A DNA stretch of 64,000 nt. Origin: Ignavibacteriales bacterium. GTDB lineage: Bacteria; Bacteroidota; Ignavibacteria; UBA10030; SZUA-254. Below the pieces are notes generated by a model. It was not told the origin of the DNA, ran no database searches, and saw only the letters and a list, made by a program, of their open reading frames with translations. The translations under genes and the position numbers were made by a program. Every line of letters starts with the position of its first letter. Position 1 is the stretch's first letter. Below are positions 44,484 through 51,648 of the stretch, in pieces. The stretch spans positions 943,695 through 1,007,694 of the forward strand of contig JACRMQ010000007.1 in assembly GCA_016214905.1 (NCBI GenBank), read 5' to 3'.

Positions 44484-45311
44484 TTATTTTCCATTCGGTG
44501 GTAAAAATGCAACAATACGGCACATTGCCGATTCTAACTCGATGCCTCTCAATGGGAAGCATCCTATCCAACAGCGTTTGTTGCCGAGCTTATTGATATC
44601 GCCGCCGAGGTTTTCGGCATGCACCAATTTCTTTGGGAACAGTTTCAAGTGCATAACCTGATAATATTCATCTTGCGGGAACATTTCGTCCCACGAATTC
44701 ACGTCGTACTTTCGCTTCAGTTTCGCTTCGGCTTCTGTAAATCGAGCGGGATGCCATTGACGAATGATGGTGTTCATCGGATGATCTGCACTTCCGCAAT
44801 CGACACCGATCCATTTTATTTTCATTTCAAGCGCCCATTTGTGGAAACCGGGTCCTGGTCCTGGGTGTTTTACAAAATATCGAATCTCATCAGAACCTTT
44901 CTGATCCCAAGCGTAACGGTTGTAACCGGTATTGATTAGGAGTATGTCGCCTTTTTTTATTTCAACTTTCTTCATCAGCATTTCGGGAGTGTATAAATCG
45001 TAATCGCCGACCTCTTTCGATATATCAACTACAACACCCTGACCAATCCACTCTTTCATCGGAACATTCCCGATTGACCGACCTGAAGCATGGAAATGAA
45101 TCTCGCCATCCATGTGTGTGCCGACATGATTACTCGTGTGAATAATTTGTCCGTTCGCTCCTTGCCCCATATGTGCGCCTGCGATTCGCTTGAAGTATTG
45201 AATACCAAACGGCATATAACTGGGCCACGGCGGCGTGTGAATGCTGAGCCGTTGTGTGAGATCGTAAACTTTCAGTCCATCCATGAAATTAAGAAATTCT
45301 TGTGTCTTCAT
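44484..45311 (-). CDS. Cyclase-family metal-dependent hydrolase
   Basis: 275 residues, AAGGAG before ATG 45311. The family signature HVGTHMDGEIHFHASG supplies metal and catalytic His/Asp residues (the usual form is HxGTHxDxPxH; here Glu stands for Pro). VYDLTQRLSIHTPPWP near the start, ILLINTGYNRY and KWIGVDCGSADHP fit the fold of kynurenine formamidase and isatin hydrolase. Those enzymes open amide or lactam bonds, so here it may open a ring product of the Mo hydroxylase; that step is inferred. It lies four bases after the DUF1116 gene. Confidence 0.85.
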   Translation of the reverse strand: MKTQEFLNFMDGLKVYDLTQRLSIHTPPWPSYMPFGIQYFKRIAGAHMGQGANGQIIHTSNHVGTHMDGEIHFHASGRSIGNVPMKEWIGQGVVVDISKEVGDYDLYTPEMLMKKVEIKKGDILLINTGYNRYAWDQKGSDEIRYFVKHPGPGPGFHKWALEMKIKWIGVDCGSADHPMNTIIRQWHPARFTEAEAKLKRKYDVNSWDEMFPQDEYYQVMHLKLFPKKLVHAENLGGDINKLGNKRCWIGCFPLRGIELESAMCRIVAFLPPNGK

Positions 45312-45315
45312 TTTA

Positions 45316-46725
45316 TTACTCCTTATGAGAATTAATTTTATTGGCTAATCCGATTACTGCTTTTACAAACGGTTCCGCGGGTGCGCTCAAAACTCCAGCG
45401 CCGATTTGCCCGACGCCTGCATTTTTATGGGCGACGCCTGTATCAATAAACGGAAGAATATTCTTTTCCACAACTTTTATAACATCAATCCCAGTAGGCG
45501 TGCCGCGGAAATTGAGATAGGGGATTTTGTAAATGTTATTTTCCGTTTCGGTGATCTCGTACATTTTAAGCGTGTAATTGATCGCATCTTTCGTTGAGCC
45601 ACCAACAAACTGTACAATTGCTGGTGATGCAGCGATTGCAAATCCACCCAAACCATTTGTTTCGGTAATAGAGCTATCGCCAATATCGGGATTTGCATCC
45701 TCTTTTGTGAAGCCCGTGAAGAAAAGTGCATCCGGAATTGGTGATGTACCTGTAAACCATTGATCTCCTGTTCCTGAAACCTGGACACCGAACTCTGTTC
45801 CATTTCTCGCCATTGCGACGGCAATACTTGAATGTTCAATGTTGCGAGCAGCGTCAAGCGAAATTTTCGATGCGCCCATCGAAAGATTGAGGAAGAAATG
45901 ATCGTTTCGGTTGATGAACTCGAGAACGTTCGCAACAATTTCTTTGTCGTCTGTCGTTTGGATAACGGCAGGCGCAAGTGTTCGGTACAAAAGTGATGTC
46001 GCGGCTCTGTTCCTGTTATGAACTTCATCGCCCATCTGAAGCGCCTGCGCGATGATGTTTTTCAAATCGATCTTGCCGATTTTTTCGATCGCTTTTTTGA
46101 GTGAAGGATAAAGATTATTCTCCATCCAATTCAATCGCTCGATTACATCGGGAGAGAAAGCACCGTAGCGGAGAACCTTGCCTAAACCTTCGTTCATTGT
46201 GCAGAATGCTTTGTTGCCGTATTCTTCGTTTTGTAAGATGAACACCGGCATCGACGGAGAAACAATTCCCGCCATCGGTCCGACAGTTGAGTGCTCGTGG
46301 CAGGGTGAAAATTCTATTTGACCCGATGCGGTAACCTGCTCGGCTTTTTCCTGAGAGTCGGCGAGACCTTCGTAGATTAGTGCGCCAATCACCGCACCTC
46401 TCATTGGACCACACATTTTGTCCCACATAACCGGTGGACCGGCATGGAGGAGGAGATTTTCCTTCATACCGGGAATAACGTCAAGGGCTTTTCCCATGCC
46501 GATGATGAACGGTTTGCTGTTGAGGATTTTTTGAACCGCCTGGTTGTTCGCTGCTTCAATTTTATCCGTATTGGTTTTGATGATCGATATCGATTTGTCA
46601 TCGGTGAAGAGCGGCGGTCGCCAATCGACGTGTACCGATTTCACATTTTGTCTGTCGAGCGTTTCTTTGAACGACTTGAGTCCGATGTTGACGACTTTGA
46701 GTTCGGATTGGAAAAGATTCGTCAT
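45316..46725 (-). CDS. DUF1116 protein, AllG/YlbE-like carbamoyltransferase component
   Basis: 469 residues, full length for DUF1116. Typical blocks: VNIGLKSFKETLDRQNVKSVHVDWRPP, LLLHAGPPVMWDKMCGPMRGAVIGAL, EFSPCHEHSTVGPMAGIVSPSMPVFI, NRAATSLLYRTLAPA, ARNGTEFGVQVSGTGDQWFTG, ETNGLGGFAIAASPAIVQFVGG, YLNFRGTPTGIDVIKV. In E. coli the related YlbE (AllG) works with FdrA (AllF) and YlbF (AllH) as oxamate carbamoyltransferase in allantoin breakdown. The same three genes are adjacent here, in the order H-F-G. No allantoin genes are present, so the substrate may differ. Confidence 0.88.
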   Translation of the reverse strand: MTNLFQSELKVVNIGLKSFKETLDRQNVKSVHVDWRPPLFTDDKSISIIKTNTDKIEAANNQAVQKILNSKPFIIGMGKALDVIPGMKENLLLHAGPPVMWDKMCGPMRGAVIGALIYEGLADSQEKAEQVTASGQIEFSPCHEHSTVGPMAGIVSPSMPVFILQNEEYGNKAFCTMNEGLGKVLRYGAFSPDVIERLNWMENNLYPSLKKAIEKIGKIDLKNIIAQALQMGDEVHNRNRAATSLLYRTLAPAVIQTTDDKEIVANVLEFINRNDHFFLNLSMGASKISLDAARNIEHSSIAVAMARNGTEFGVQVSGTGDQWFTGTSPIPDALFFTGFTKEDANPDIGDSSITETNGLGGFAIAASPAIVQFVGGSTKDAINYTLKMYEITETENNIYKIPYLNFRGTPTGIDVIKVVEKNILPFIDTGVAHKNAGVGQIGAGVLSAPAEPFVKAVIGLANKINSHKE

Positions 46726-46726
46726 A

Positions 46727-48292
46727 TTAATTTCCCTTCCTGCTAACGATGTTGATTGCCAACCTGCTTGCTGCCGCGTTTGATTCCATTACTTTCACAT
46801 CTTCCGCTTCGAGCGCAGTGACAACTGCGGTTCGGTTTTGCGGATCTTTGTCGGTGCCGGTTGCAGAGCAAACTATCGGCAGATATCGCTTTTGCTGTGT
46901 GGTAATTTTCTTCACTTCTTTGATCACCGGAATAATCTCTGCCAGCGGATTCATGTTCGAACCGTAACCGAGAACAATATCGAGCAGAATGACTGCCGTT
47001 TCAGGATCGCCCGCTTCAGCGAGAATCCGTTTGTTCCTTGTCGAGTAGTCGATCATCGGGTGCGGTTTGCCGACGGTGAATTCATCGTCGCCTAAATCCA
47101 AAATCGTATGCTTATCGCTTTTCCACGAATCTTTTAATTTCTTGCTGCTGCCGAAAGGAATATTGGAATACACTTCGCTCAAAACATTTTGACAAAGCAA
47201 CTGCGCCTCGTCGCAGAATGTTCCGCCGCTGTAAAGTGCGCGGAGATATTTCTGAGCAGGAGAGAGTTTTGTCGATTCTTCCTTTGCCATTTTGATGATT
47301 TCAGCTTCGCGTTTTTTCAACACATCAGTAACGGCGGAAGCATTTTCTTTTTTCGAGTAACCGACCGAAAGAGAAGCTGCTTCTTCAAGTGTAAGCGCTT
47401 GATGAATATTACTTCCTTTGAAAAGTTCCTGAGTTGCACCGAGGAATATACCGACGATCGGTTTTTTAATTCCATGTGCGACTGAAATGATTTTTTCCAC
47501 AACTTCCGTTGCGGGCGGTTTTGAAACGAGGAGAATTACATTCGTTGCCGGATCGTTGGCAAGTGCTTTCATTCCTTCGATGAACATGATGCCGCCGATT
47601 TCCTTTTTCACGTCGCGTCCACCTGTACCGATTGCCTGAGAAATACCACAACCCGCATTCGAGATTAAACAGCTTACTTCCTGCAATCCCGTTCCAGACG
47701 CGGCAACAATTCCGATGTTTCCACGGTTGACAACGTTCGCGAACGCAAGTGGTACGCCGTTGATGATTGCCGTTCCACAATCAGGTCCCATCACGAATAG
47801 ATTTTTATCGCGGGCATATTTTTTCAATTCGATCTCTTTTTCCAGAGAAACGTTATCCGAAAAAAGCATCACGTGAAGTCCACGTTGCAATGACTGCATT
47901 GCCACGTCGCCCGCATATCTTCCGGCAACAGAGATCATCGCCAGATTCGCATCCGGTAAAACATTCAACGCTCCGTCGATGCTTTGCGGTGCAAAATTTT
48001 CACCGTCATCCGATTTTTTTGTCGCTTTGAAAATCTCATCGATCATGGAAAGAACATTTTTTGAATCAACACCCTCTTTAAGCTTGAGTGCAACGATGAG
48101 ATCCATCTCTCCAGCCGGTTGAATGTCAGGTGTCATTAAGCCGGAAGAGGTGAGTATAGATTTGTTTTCTTTCGTCCCCATCACGGTGGCAGAATCAATT
48201 ACTCCATCAAGCTCTGAAATTTGTTTCGCGATCAGCATGATGGAAATCGAGTCATAGTATTCGCCCTTTTTAATTATTCCAATTATGTTCAT
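46727..48292 (-). CDS. FdrA/AllF-like acyl-CoA-synthetase-fold protein
   Basis: 521 residues, the usual FdrA length. The succinyl-CoA-synthetase-like fold appears as LDGVIDSATVMGTKENKSIL, LFSDNVSLEKEIELKKYARD, FVMGPDCGTAIINGVPLAFAN, GNIGIVAASGTGLQEVSCLI, GTGGRDVKKEIGG (the phospho-His region of true synthetases, which here has no His), and the C-terminal VILLDIVLGYGSN. Family knowledge: part of the AllFGH carbamoyltransferase. It overlaps the DUF2877 gene by four bases and is followed by the DUF1116 gene after one base, so the three subunits are surely co-translated. Confidence 0.9.
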   Translation of the reverse strand: MNIIGIIKKGEYYDSISIMLIAKQISELDGVIDSATVMGTKENKSILTSSGLMTPDIQPAGEMDLIVALKLKEGVDSKNVLSMIDEIFKATKKSDDGENFAPQSIDGALNVLPDANLAMISVAGRYAGDVAMQSLQRGLHVMLFSDNVSLEKEIELKKYARDKNLFVMGPDCGTAIINGVPLAFANVVNRGNIGIVAASGTGLQEVSCLISNAGCGISQAIGTGGRDVKKEIGGIMFIEGMKALANDPATNVILLVSKPPATEVVEKIISVAHGIKKPIVGIFLGATQELFKGSNIHQALTLEEAASLSVGYSKKENASAVTDVLKKREAEIIKMAKEESTKLSPAQKYLRALYSGGTFCDEAQLLCQNVLSEVYSNIPFGSSKKLKDSWKSDKHTILDLGDDEFTVGKPHPMIDYSTRNKRILAEAGDPETAVILLDIVLGYGSNMNPLAEIIPVIKEVKKITTQQKRYLPIVCSATGTDKDPQNRTAVVTALEAEDVKVMESNAAASRLAINIVSRKGN

Positions 48293-49113
48293 TGTATAAA
48301 CCTTTTAATACCGATAAGAAAACCGACTGCCTGATCTGCCCCTGATGTTGCTCCTATTGTAAATAACATTCTCGTGTTTTGAATAATCTCATCTTCATTG
48401 CCATTTAGAAGGGAGTCGATCAATCGTTTAAACTTTTCTAGCAAAAAACCTTTTGCTGAGCATCTCAAAAATGCTGTTGTAAAATGATTTCCGCTTTCAA
48501 CCGTTTCATATATCTGTTCGATGACATTTGAATTATCAGACGAATTAATCATGCTTCGTAGATTCAGTGCAATCAGAACTCCCGAAATAAAATCGTCGCC
48601 GCTTGGTGTGAGTCCGGGACCTAAACCCTTGAGCATTTTGATTCCGCTGAGAAAATCATCCGATAGAAATAATCGGACGGCATTCTCACACTGCTTGATG
48701 TATTCAATCTCGAACGATGATGTGAATTCCTTTTTTCTATTTTCATCAAGAAGGAACGCTAAACTTTTCGTGGGAGAGAATTCAATTAGAGTTGATTCAA
48801 AGAATCTTAAATTGCGACCCAACTTTTTTTCGTTGAAGTCAGATACATACAATTTAGAGTCGTATATTTTCAACTCGTCAAAACGAAACTTCTTTCCATT
48901 CAGATAAAAACTATCATTACCAACCTCCAAAGACGATACTGAATCGACCATAACTCCTTGCACAACAATGTTTAGCGGCCCCGATCCGACTTCTTTATTG
49001 ACAACGAAAACAAAAGAATCATCGTAACAAAAATTTACCGCCGAAGTAAATTTCGAATGTAAAAAATATTTACCCCGGCGGATTTGATTACCGTGACTGA
49101 CGATTTCTATCAT
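48289..49113 (-). CDS. DUF2877 protein, AllH/YlbF-like
   Basis: 274 residues. The C-terminal GLGPGLTPSGDDFISGVLIAL is the DUF2877 hallmark, followed by AFLRCSAKGFLLEKFKRLIDSLL and ATSGADQAVGFLIGI. The N-terminal half is beta-rich (LNIVVQGVMVDSVSSLEVG). In E. coli YlbF (AllH) is the third component of the oxamate carbamoyltransferase with FdrA and YlbE. The gene overlaps both neighbours by four bases, tying the DUF35 gene directly to the AllFGH set. Confidence 0.86.
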   Translation of the reverse strand: MIEIVSHGNQIRRGKYFLHSKFTSAVNFCYDDSFVFVVNKEVGSGPLNIVVQGVMVDSVSSLEVGNDSFYLNGKKFRFDELKIYDSKLYVSDFNEKKLGRNLRFFESTLIEFSPTKSLAFLLDENRKKEFTSSFEIEYIKQCENAVRLFLSDDFLSGIKMLKGLGPGLTPSGDDFISGVLIALNLRSMINSSDNSNVIEQIYETVESGNHFTTAFLRCSAKGFLLEKFKRLIDSLLNGNEDEIIQNTRMLFTIGATSGADQAVGFLIGIKRFIQ

Positions 49114-49463
49114 GCCTGATAGAAAACCATTCCTAAGTGCTTGTTGTATGCCTCCTTGCGGACTACTTCTACTTTCCCCTCAACTTTCATTCCAATCTTT
49201 GGATTCTTGATGTTCAATTGTCCCATCATCCGGTGACCGCCATCTAACTCTACAACACCGAGCGCTAAAGTAACAACTTCATAATCTGATGGGGGATTGT
49301 AAAGAATAGTGAATGTTAGCAGCTTGCCTTTTTTCGGTAAAGGAACGATATCGAATTCGTTGTGATCGTTCTCCCCGCATTTTTTGCAGATTGTTTTGTA
49401 AGGATAATGAATCTCACCGCAGCGCTTGCATTTGTATGCATAAATGTTCAGTTCCATTTTCAT
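49110..49463 (-). CDS. DUF35 zinc-ribbon/OB-fold protein
   Basis: 117 residues. The zinc ribbon is Cys12, Cys15, Cys26 and Cys29 (YKCKRCGEIHYPYKTICKKCG). The OB-fold follows with KGKLLTFTILYNPPSDYE, LALGVVELDGGHRMMGQL and IGMKVEGKVEVV. Such proteins act as acyl-CoA-binding partners of thiolase-fold enzymes (archaeal HMG-CoA synthase/thiolase complex, steroid Ltp2-ChsH2). It overlaps the thiolase-like gene by four bases, as expected for a stoichiometric partner. Confidence 0.92.
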   Translation of the reverse strand: MKMELNIYAYKCKRCGEIHYPYKTICKKCGENDHNEFDIVPLPKKGKLLTFTILYNPPSDYEVVTLALGVVELDGGHRMMGQLNIKNPKIGMKVEGKVEVVRKEAYNKHLGMVFYQA

Positions 49464-50635
49464 TTCTCCTTAATAAAAGTAAGACAGACAACATTATTAC
49501 CGAAGCCGCCGAAGTTACATGTGAATCCGATCTTTGCATTTTTCACTTGCCGCTTTTTAGCTTCGCCGCGCAATTGAAGAACAATCTCATGCGCCTGACC
49601 GACGCCTGTGGCACCAACTGGATGTCCTTTTGCTTTAAGTCCGCCGGACGGGTTGATAGGAATCTTTCCGCCGATTTTAGTTTCACCTTTTTCAAGCGCA
49701 ATATGTCCTTCACCTTTTTTGAAGAAACCGACTTCTTCGCTTTCTGCAATTTCAAGAATAGTGAAAGCATCGTGCAGTTCCGCGACATCAACATCTTGCG
49801 GTTTTACTTTTGCCATCTCGAAAGATTGCCGTGCGGCTTCACGAACCGCTAATAAATCGGTTGGATCTTTTCGCTCATGAACAGCATGTGTATCAGTTGC
49901 TTGTCCGATGCCTGCAAGTCGAACCAAAGGTTTATTAATTTTTTTCATAACCTCTGCGCTGGCAAGAATCAAACAGGCGCCGCCGTCTGAGACGGGACAC
50001 ATATCATAGAATCTCAACGGATCAGCGACATACGGATTATTCGTGGATGCCTCTGGTGAATCGAGAATACCTTCGAGTGTAATTTCTTCATGCAGATGCG
50101 CATAGAAATTATCCATCGCGTTGTGATGATTTTTCACCGCGACCATTGCAAGATGCCGCGATGTAACACCATACTTATCCATGTACAATCGTGCGAACAT
50201 TCCGGCAAGAGAGGGAAGAGTCACGCCGTAAATATATTCGGCAAGCGGGTGGGTGAGAGTTGCAACAAAATCTGTTGCTTCAAGTTGATTGACTTCTCTC
50301 ATACGCTCGGCGCCAATCACCATTACAACATCGTGCATACCGGACGCAACAGCCATAAATCCTTCTTTGATTGCCGAGGCACCGGAGGCAGGACCGTTTT
50401 CAATTGTAACTGCACCAGCGGGTGTAAGACTCAAATGATCAACAACCGCGCTTGCCAAACCGGTTTGTGCATTTACTCTACCGCCTCCCATATTAGCAAC
50501 GTAAAGCTGATCGATCTTTTTTAAACCGCTATCGCGGAGTGCCATTAAACCGGGGTAGGCGGCAATTTCAACGAGCGGATATTCAAGCCGTGTGAAACTT
50601 GTTATTCCAATACCGGCAACATAAACATCTCTCAT
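49460..50635 (-). CDS. Thiolase-fold protein lacking the nucleophilic cysteine
   Basis: 391 residues, AGGAGGG before ATG. Thiolase-fold blocks: YVAGIGITSFTR, VTIENGPASGASAIKEGFMAVASGMHDVVMVIGAERM, VAELHDAFTILEIAESE (conserved His), GGLKAKGHPVGATGVGQAHEI (catalytic His), and CNFGGFGNNVVCLTF. In active thiolases the second block reads ACASG; here it is GPASG, with Pro82 in place of the nucleophilic Cys. The enzyme therefore cannot form the usual acyl-Cys intermediate. Ltp2-type aldolases are also thiolase-fold, lack this Cys and pair with DUF35, so a retro-aldolase or other CoA-ester lyase role is plausible. Second gene of the operon. Confidence 0.88.
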   Translation of the reverse strand: MRDVYVAGIGITSFTRLEYPLVEIAAYPGLMALRDSGLKKIDQLYVANMGGGRVNAQTGLASAVVDHLSLTPAGAVTIENGPASGASAIKEGFMAVASGMHDVVMVIGAERMREVNQLEATDFVATLTHPLAEYIYGVTLPSLAGMFARLYMDKYGVTSRHLAMVAVKNHHNAMDNFYAHLHEEITLEGILDSPEASTNNPYVADPLRFYDMCPVSDGGACLILASAEVMKKINKPLVRLAGIGQATDTHAVHERKDPTDLLAVREAARQSFEMAKVKPQDVDVAELHDAFTILEIAESEEVGFFKKGEGHIALEKGETKIGGKIPINPSGGLKAKGHPVGATGVGQAHEIVLQLRGEAKKRQVKNAKIGFTCNFGGFGNNVVCLTFIKEK

Positions 50636-50636
50636 A

Positions 50637-51383
50637 TTATTTCCCTCCTAACTTATTTCTCATATCGATAAGAGAAGTGCCTGTGTTATCAAGCATGGAA
50701 CGTGTAGCCGCTAATAAATCTTCAGGAGCTTTTGGAGGATCGGTTGGCGGAAGAATTGCCGCGTGTGCCTTCGCAAGTAATTTCTCCGGAACAGGACGAC
50801 GGCCAACCACTAATGTGTTTCGCGCTCTATCAAATAATTCTTTCGTCAACGACCATGATGGACATCCACCAAGTTCATGGGGGATATGAAAACGTTTTTC
50901 AAGCTTGTATTCAATCATCCATCTTCTAAAACCAATGGGTGATTCCGCAACGATTAAAACTTCTTTCTGTTTCAGGATATCGATGTGATATTCCATTTTA
51001 GCAGCAAATGCGTGAGCACCAACTCGCAATCCACGTCGCATTGATAAAGTATGAAACGACATACCGATATCCGGATTGACTATTCTACCGTTTACAACGG
51101 CAACAATTTCACCATCGACTTGCGCGGCGAGAACATATTCATCTTGCACTCTGTATGTGTAGTAAGCAAGTAATTCGGCATATACTCTTGCAGCAACTAT
51201 GTGATAATAATCCCTCTCGACGTGCATTAGTTTTTCAACATGGGGAAGGATATCTGGAATCTCATCGCGGTTGACTTGCCGTACCACCATTTCCTGACCA
51301 TTTGATAGGGTCATATATTTTGCGGGAAATTCTGGCAATGCCATATCAACCGGGCGTAAGATTTTTTCCAAATCTATTGACAT
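50637..51383 (-). CDS. GNAT-like protein, first gene of the ten-gene operon
   Basis: 248 residues, AGAGG before ATG 51383. The segment MTLSNGQEMVVRQVNRDEIPDILPHVEKLM, then YVLAAQVDGEIVAVVNGRIVN and RGLRVGAHAFAAKMEYHIDILKQKEVLIVAESPIGFRRWMIEYKLEKRF, fits a GNAT-like alpha/beta fold with an acyl-CoA-binding turn (RGLRVGAHA). The C-terminal 60 residues are polar and Pro-rich. An acyltransferase or acyl-CoA-sensing role is possible; I cannot name a substrate. It ends one base before the thiolase-like gene. Confidence 0.55.
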   Translation of the reverse strand: MSIDLEKILRPVDMALPEFPAKYMTLSNGQEMVVRQVNRDEIPDILPHVEKLMHVERDYYHIVAARVYAELLAYYTYRVQDEYVLAAQVDGEIVAVVNGRIVNPDIGMSFHTLSMRRGLRVGAHAFAAKMEYHIDILKQKEVLIVAESPIGFRRWMIEYKLEKRFHIPHELGGCPSWSLTKELFDRARNTLVVGRRPVPEKLLAKAHAAILPPTDPPKAPEDLLAATRSMLDNTGTSLIDMRNKLGGK

Positions 51384-51566
51384 AAGAACCTCTTTGTTAA
51401 TGATATTATTTCTTTATTAGGATATTCTTTTTAAAGTGAACAGACTAGTTGATGATAATCATTTGTCGAATCCGATCACCATCAAATCAAGGATGAAGGT
51501 GATAAGCCAATCAAAGTTAATTAATATTAACATTTTTTTGTGGCTTATCCAAAGATTTTGTGAAGC

Positions 51567-51595
51567 TTGACATTCATACAATCCTTTGGTAAATT
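51567..51595 (+). promoter_or_regulatory. Sigma70-like promoter of the secreted carboxypeptidase gene
   Basis: Perfect TTGACA (51567-51572), 17-base spacer, TAAATT (51590-51595). A transcript start near 51602 rules out an in-frame upstream start at 51586 and favours ATG 51649. Confidence 0.55.
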
Positions 51596-51648
51596 CAATG
51601 AATTCAAAATCAATCCAATCCCTAAGAAGCCAGCATAAAGAGGTTAAG

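Noticed and set aside
45477-46028. Long reading frame (about 183 codons) overlapping the DUF1116 gene on the same strand
   Set aside because: It lies fully inside a strongly conserved gene in another frame, lacks a ribosome site and its product is low-quality Ser/His/Arg-rich text.
49313-49852. Long plus-strand frame opposite the thiolase-like and DUF35 genes
   Set aside because: Antisense shadow of two recognised genes; no family pattern and no start signal.
49460-50635. Acetyl-CoA acetyltransferase
   Set aside because: The nucleophilic Cys region reads GPASG, so a standard thiolase reaction is not supported.
51586-51648. Upstream in-frame start of the M14 carboxypeptidase
   Set aside because: It falls inside the promoter spacer and would add a polar leader before the signal peptide.
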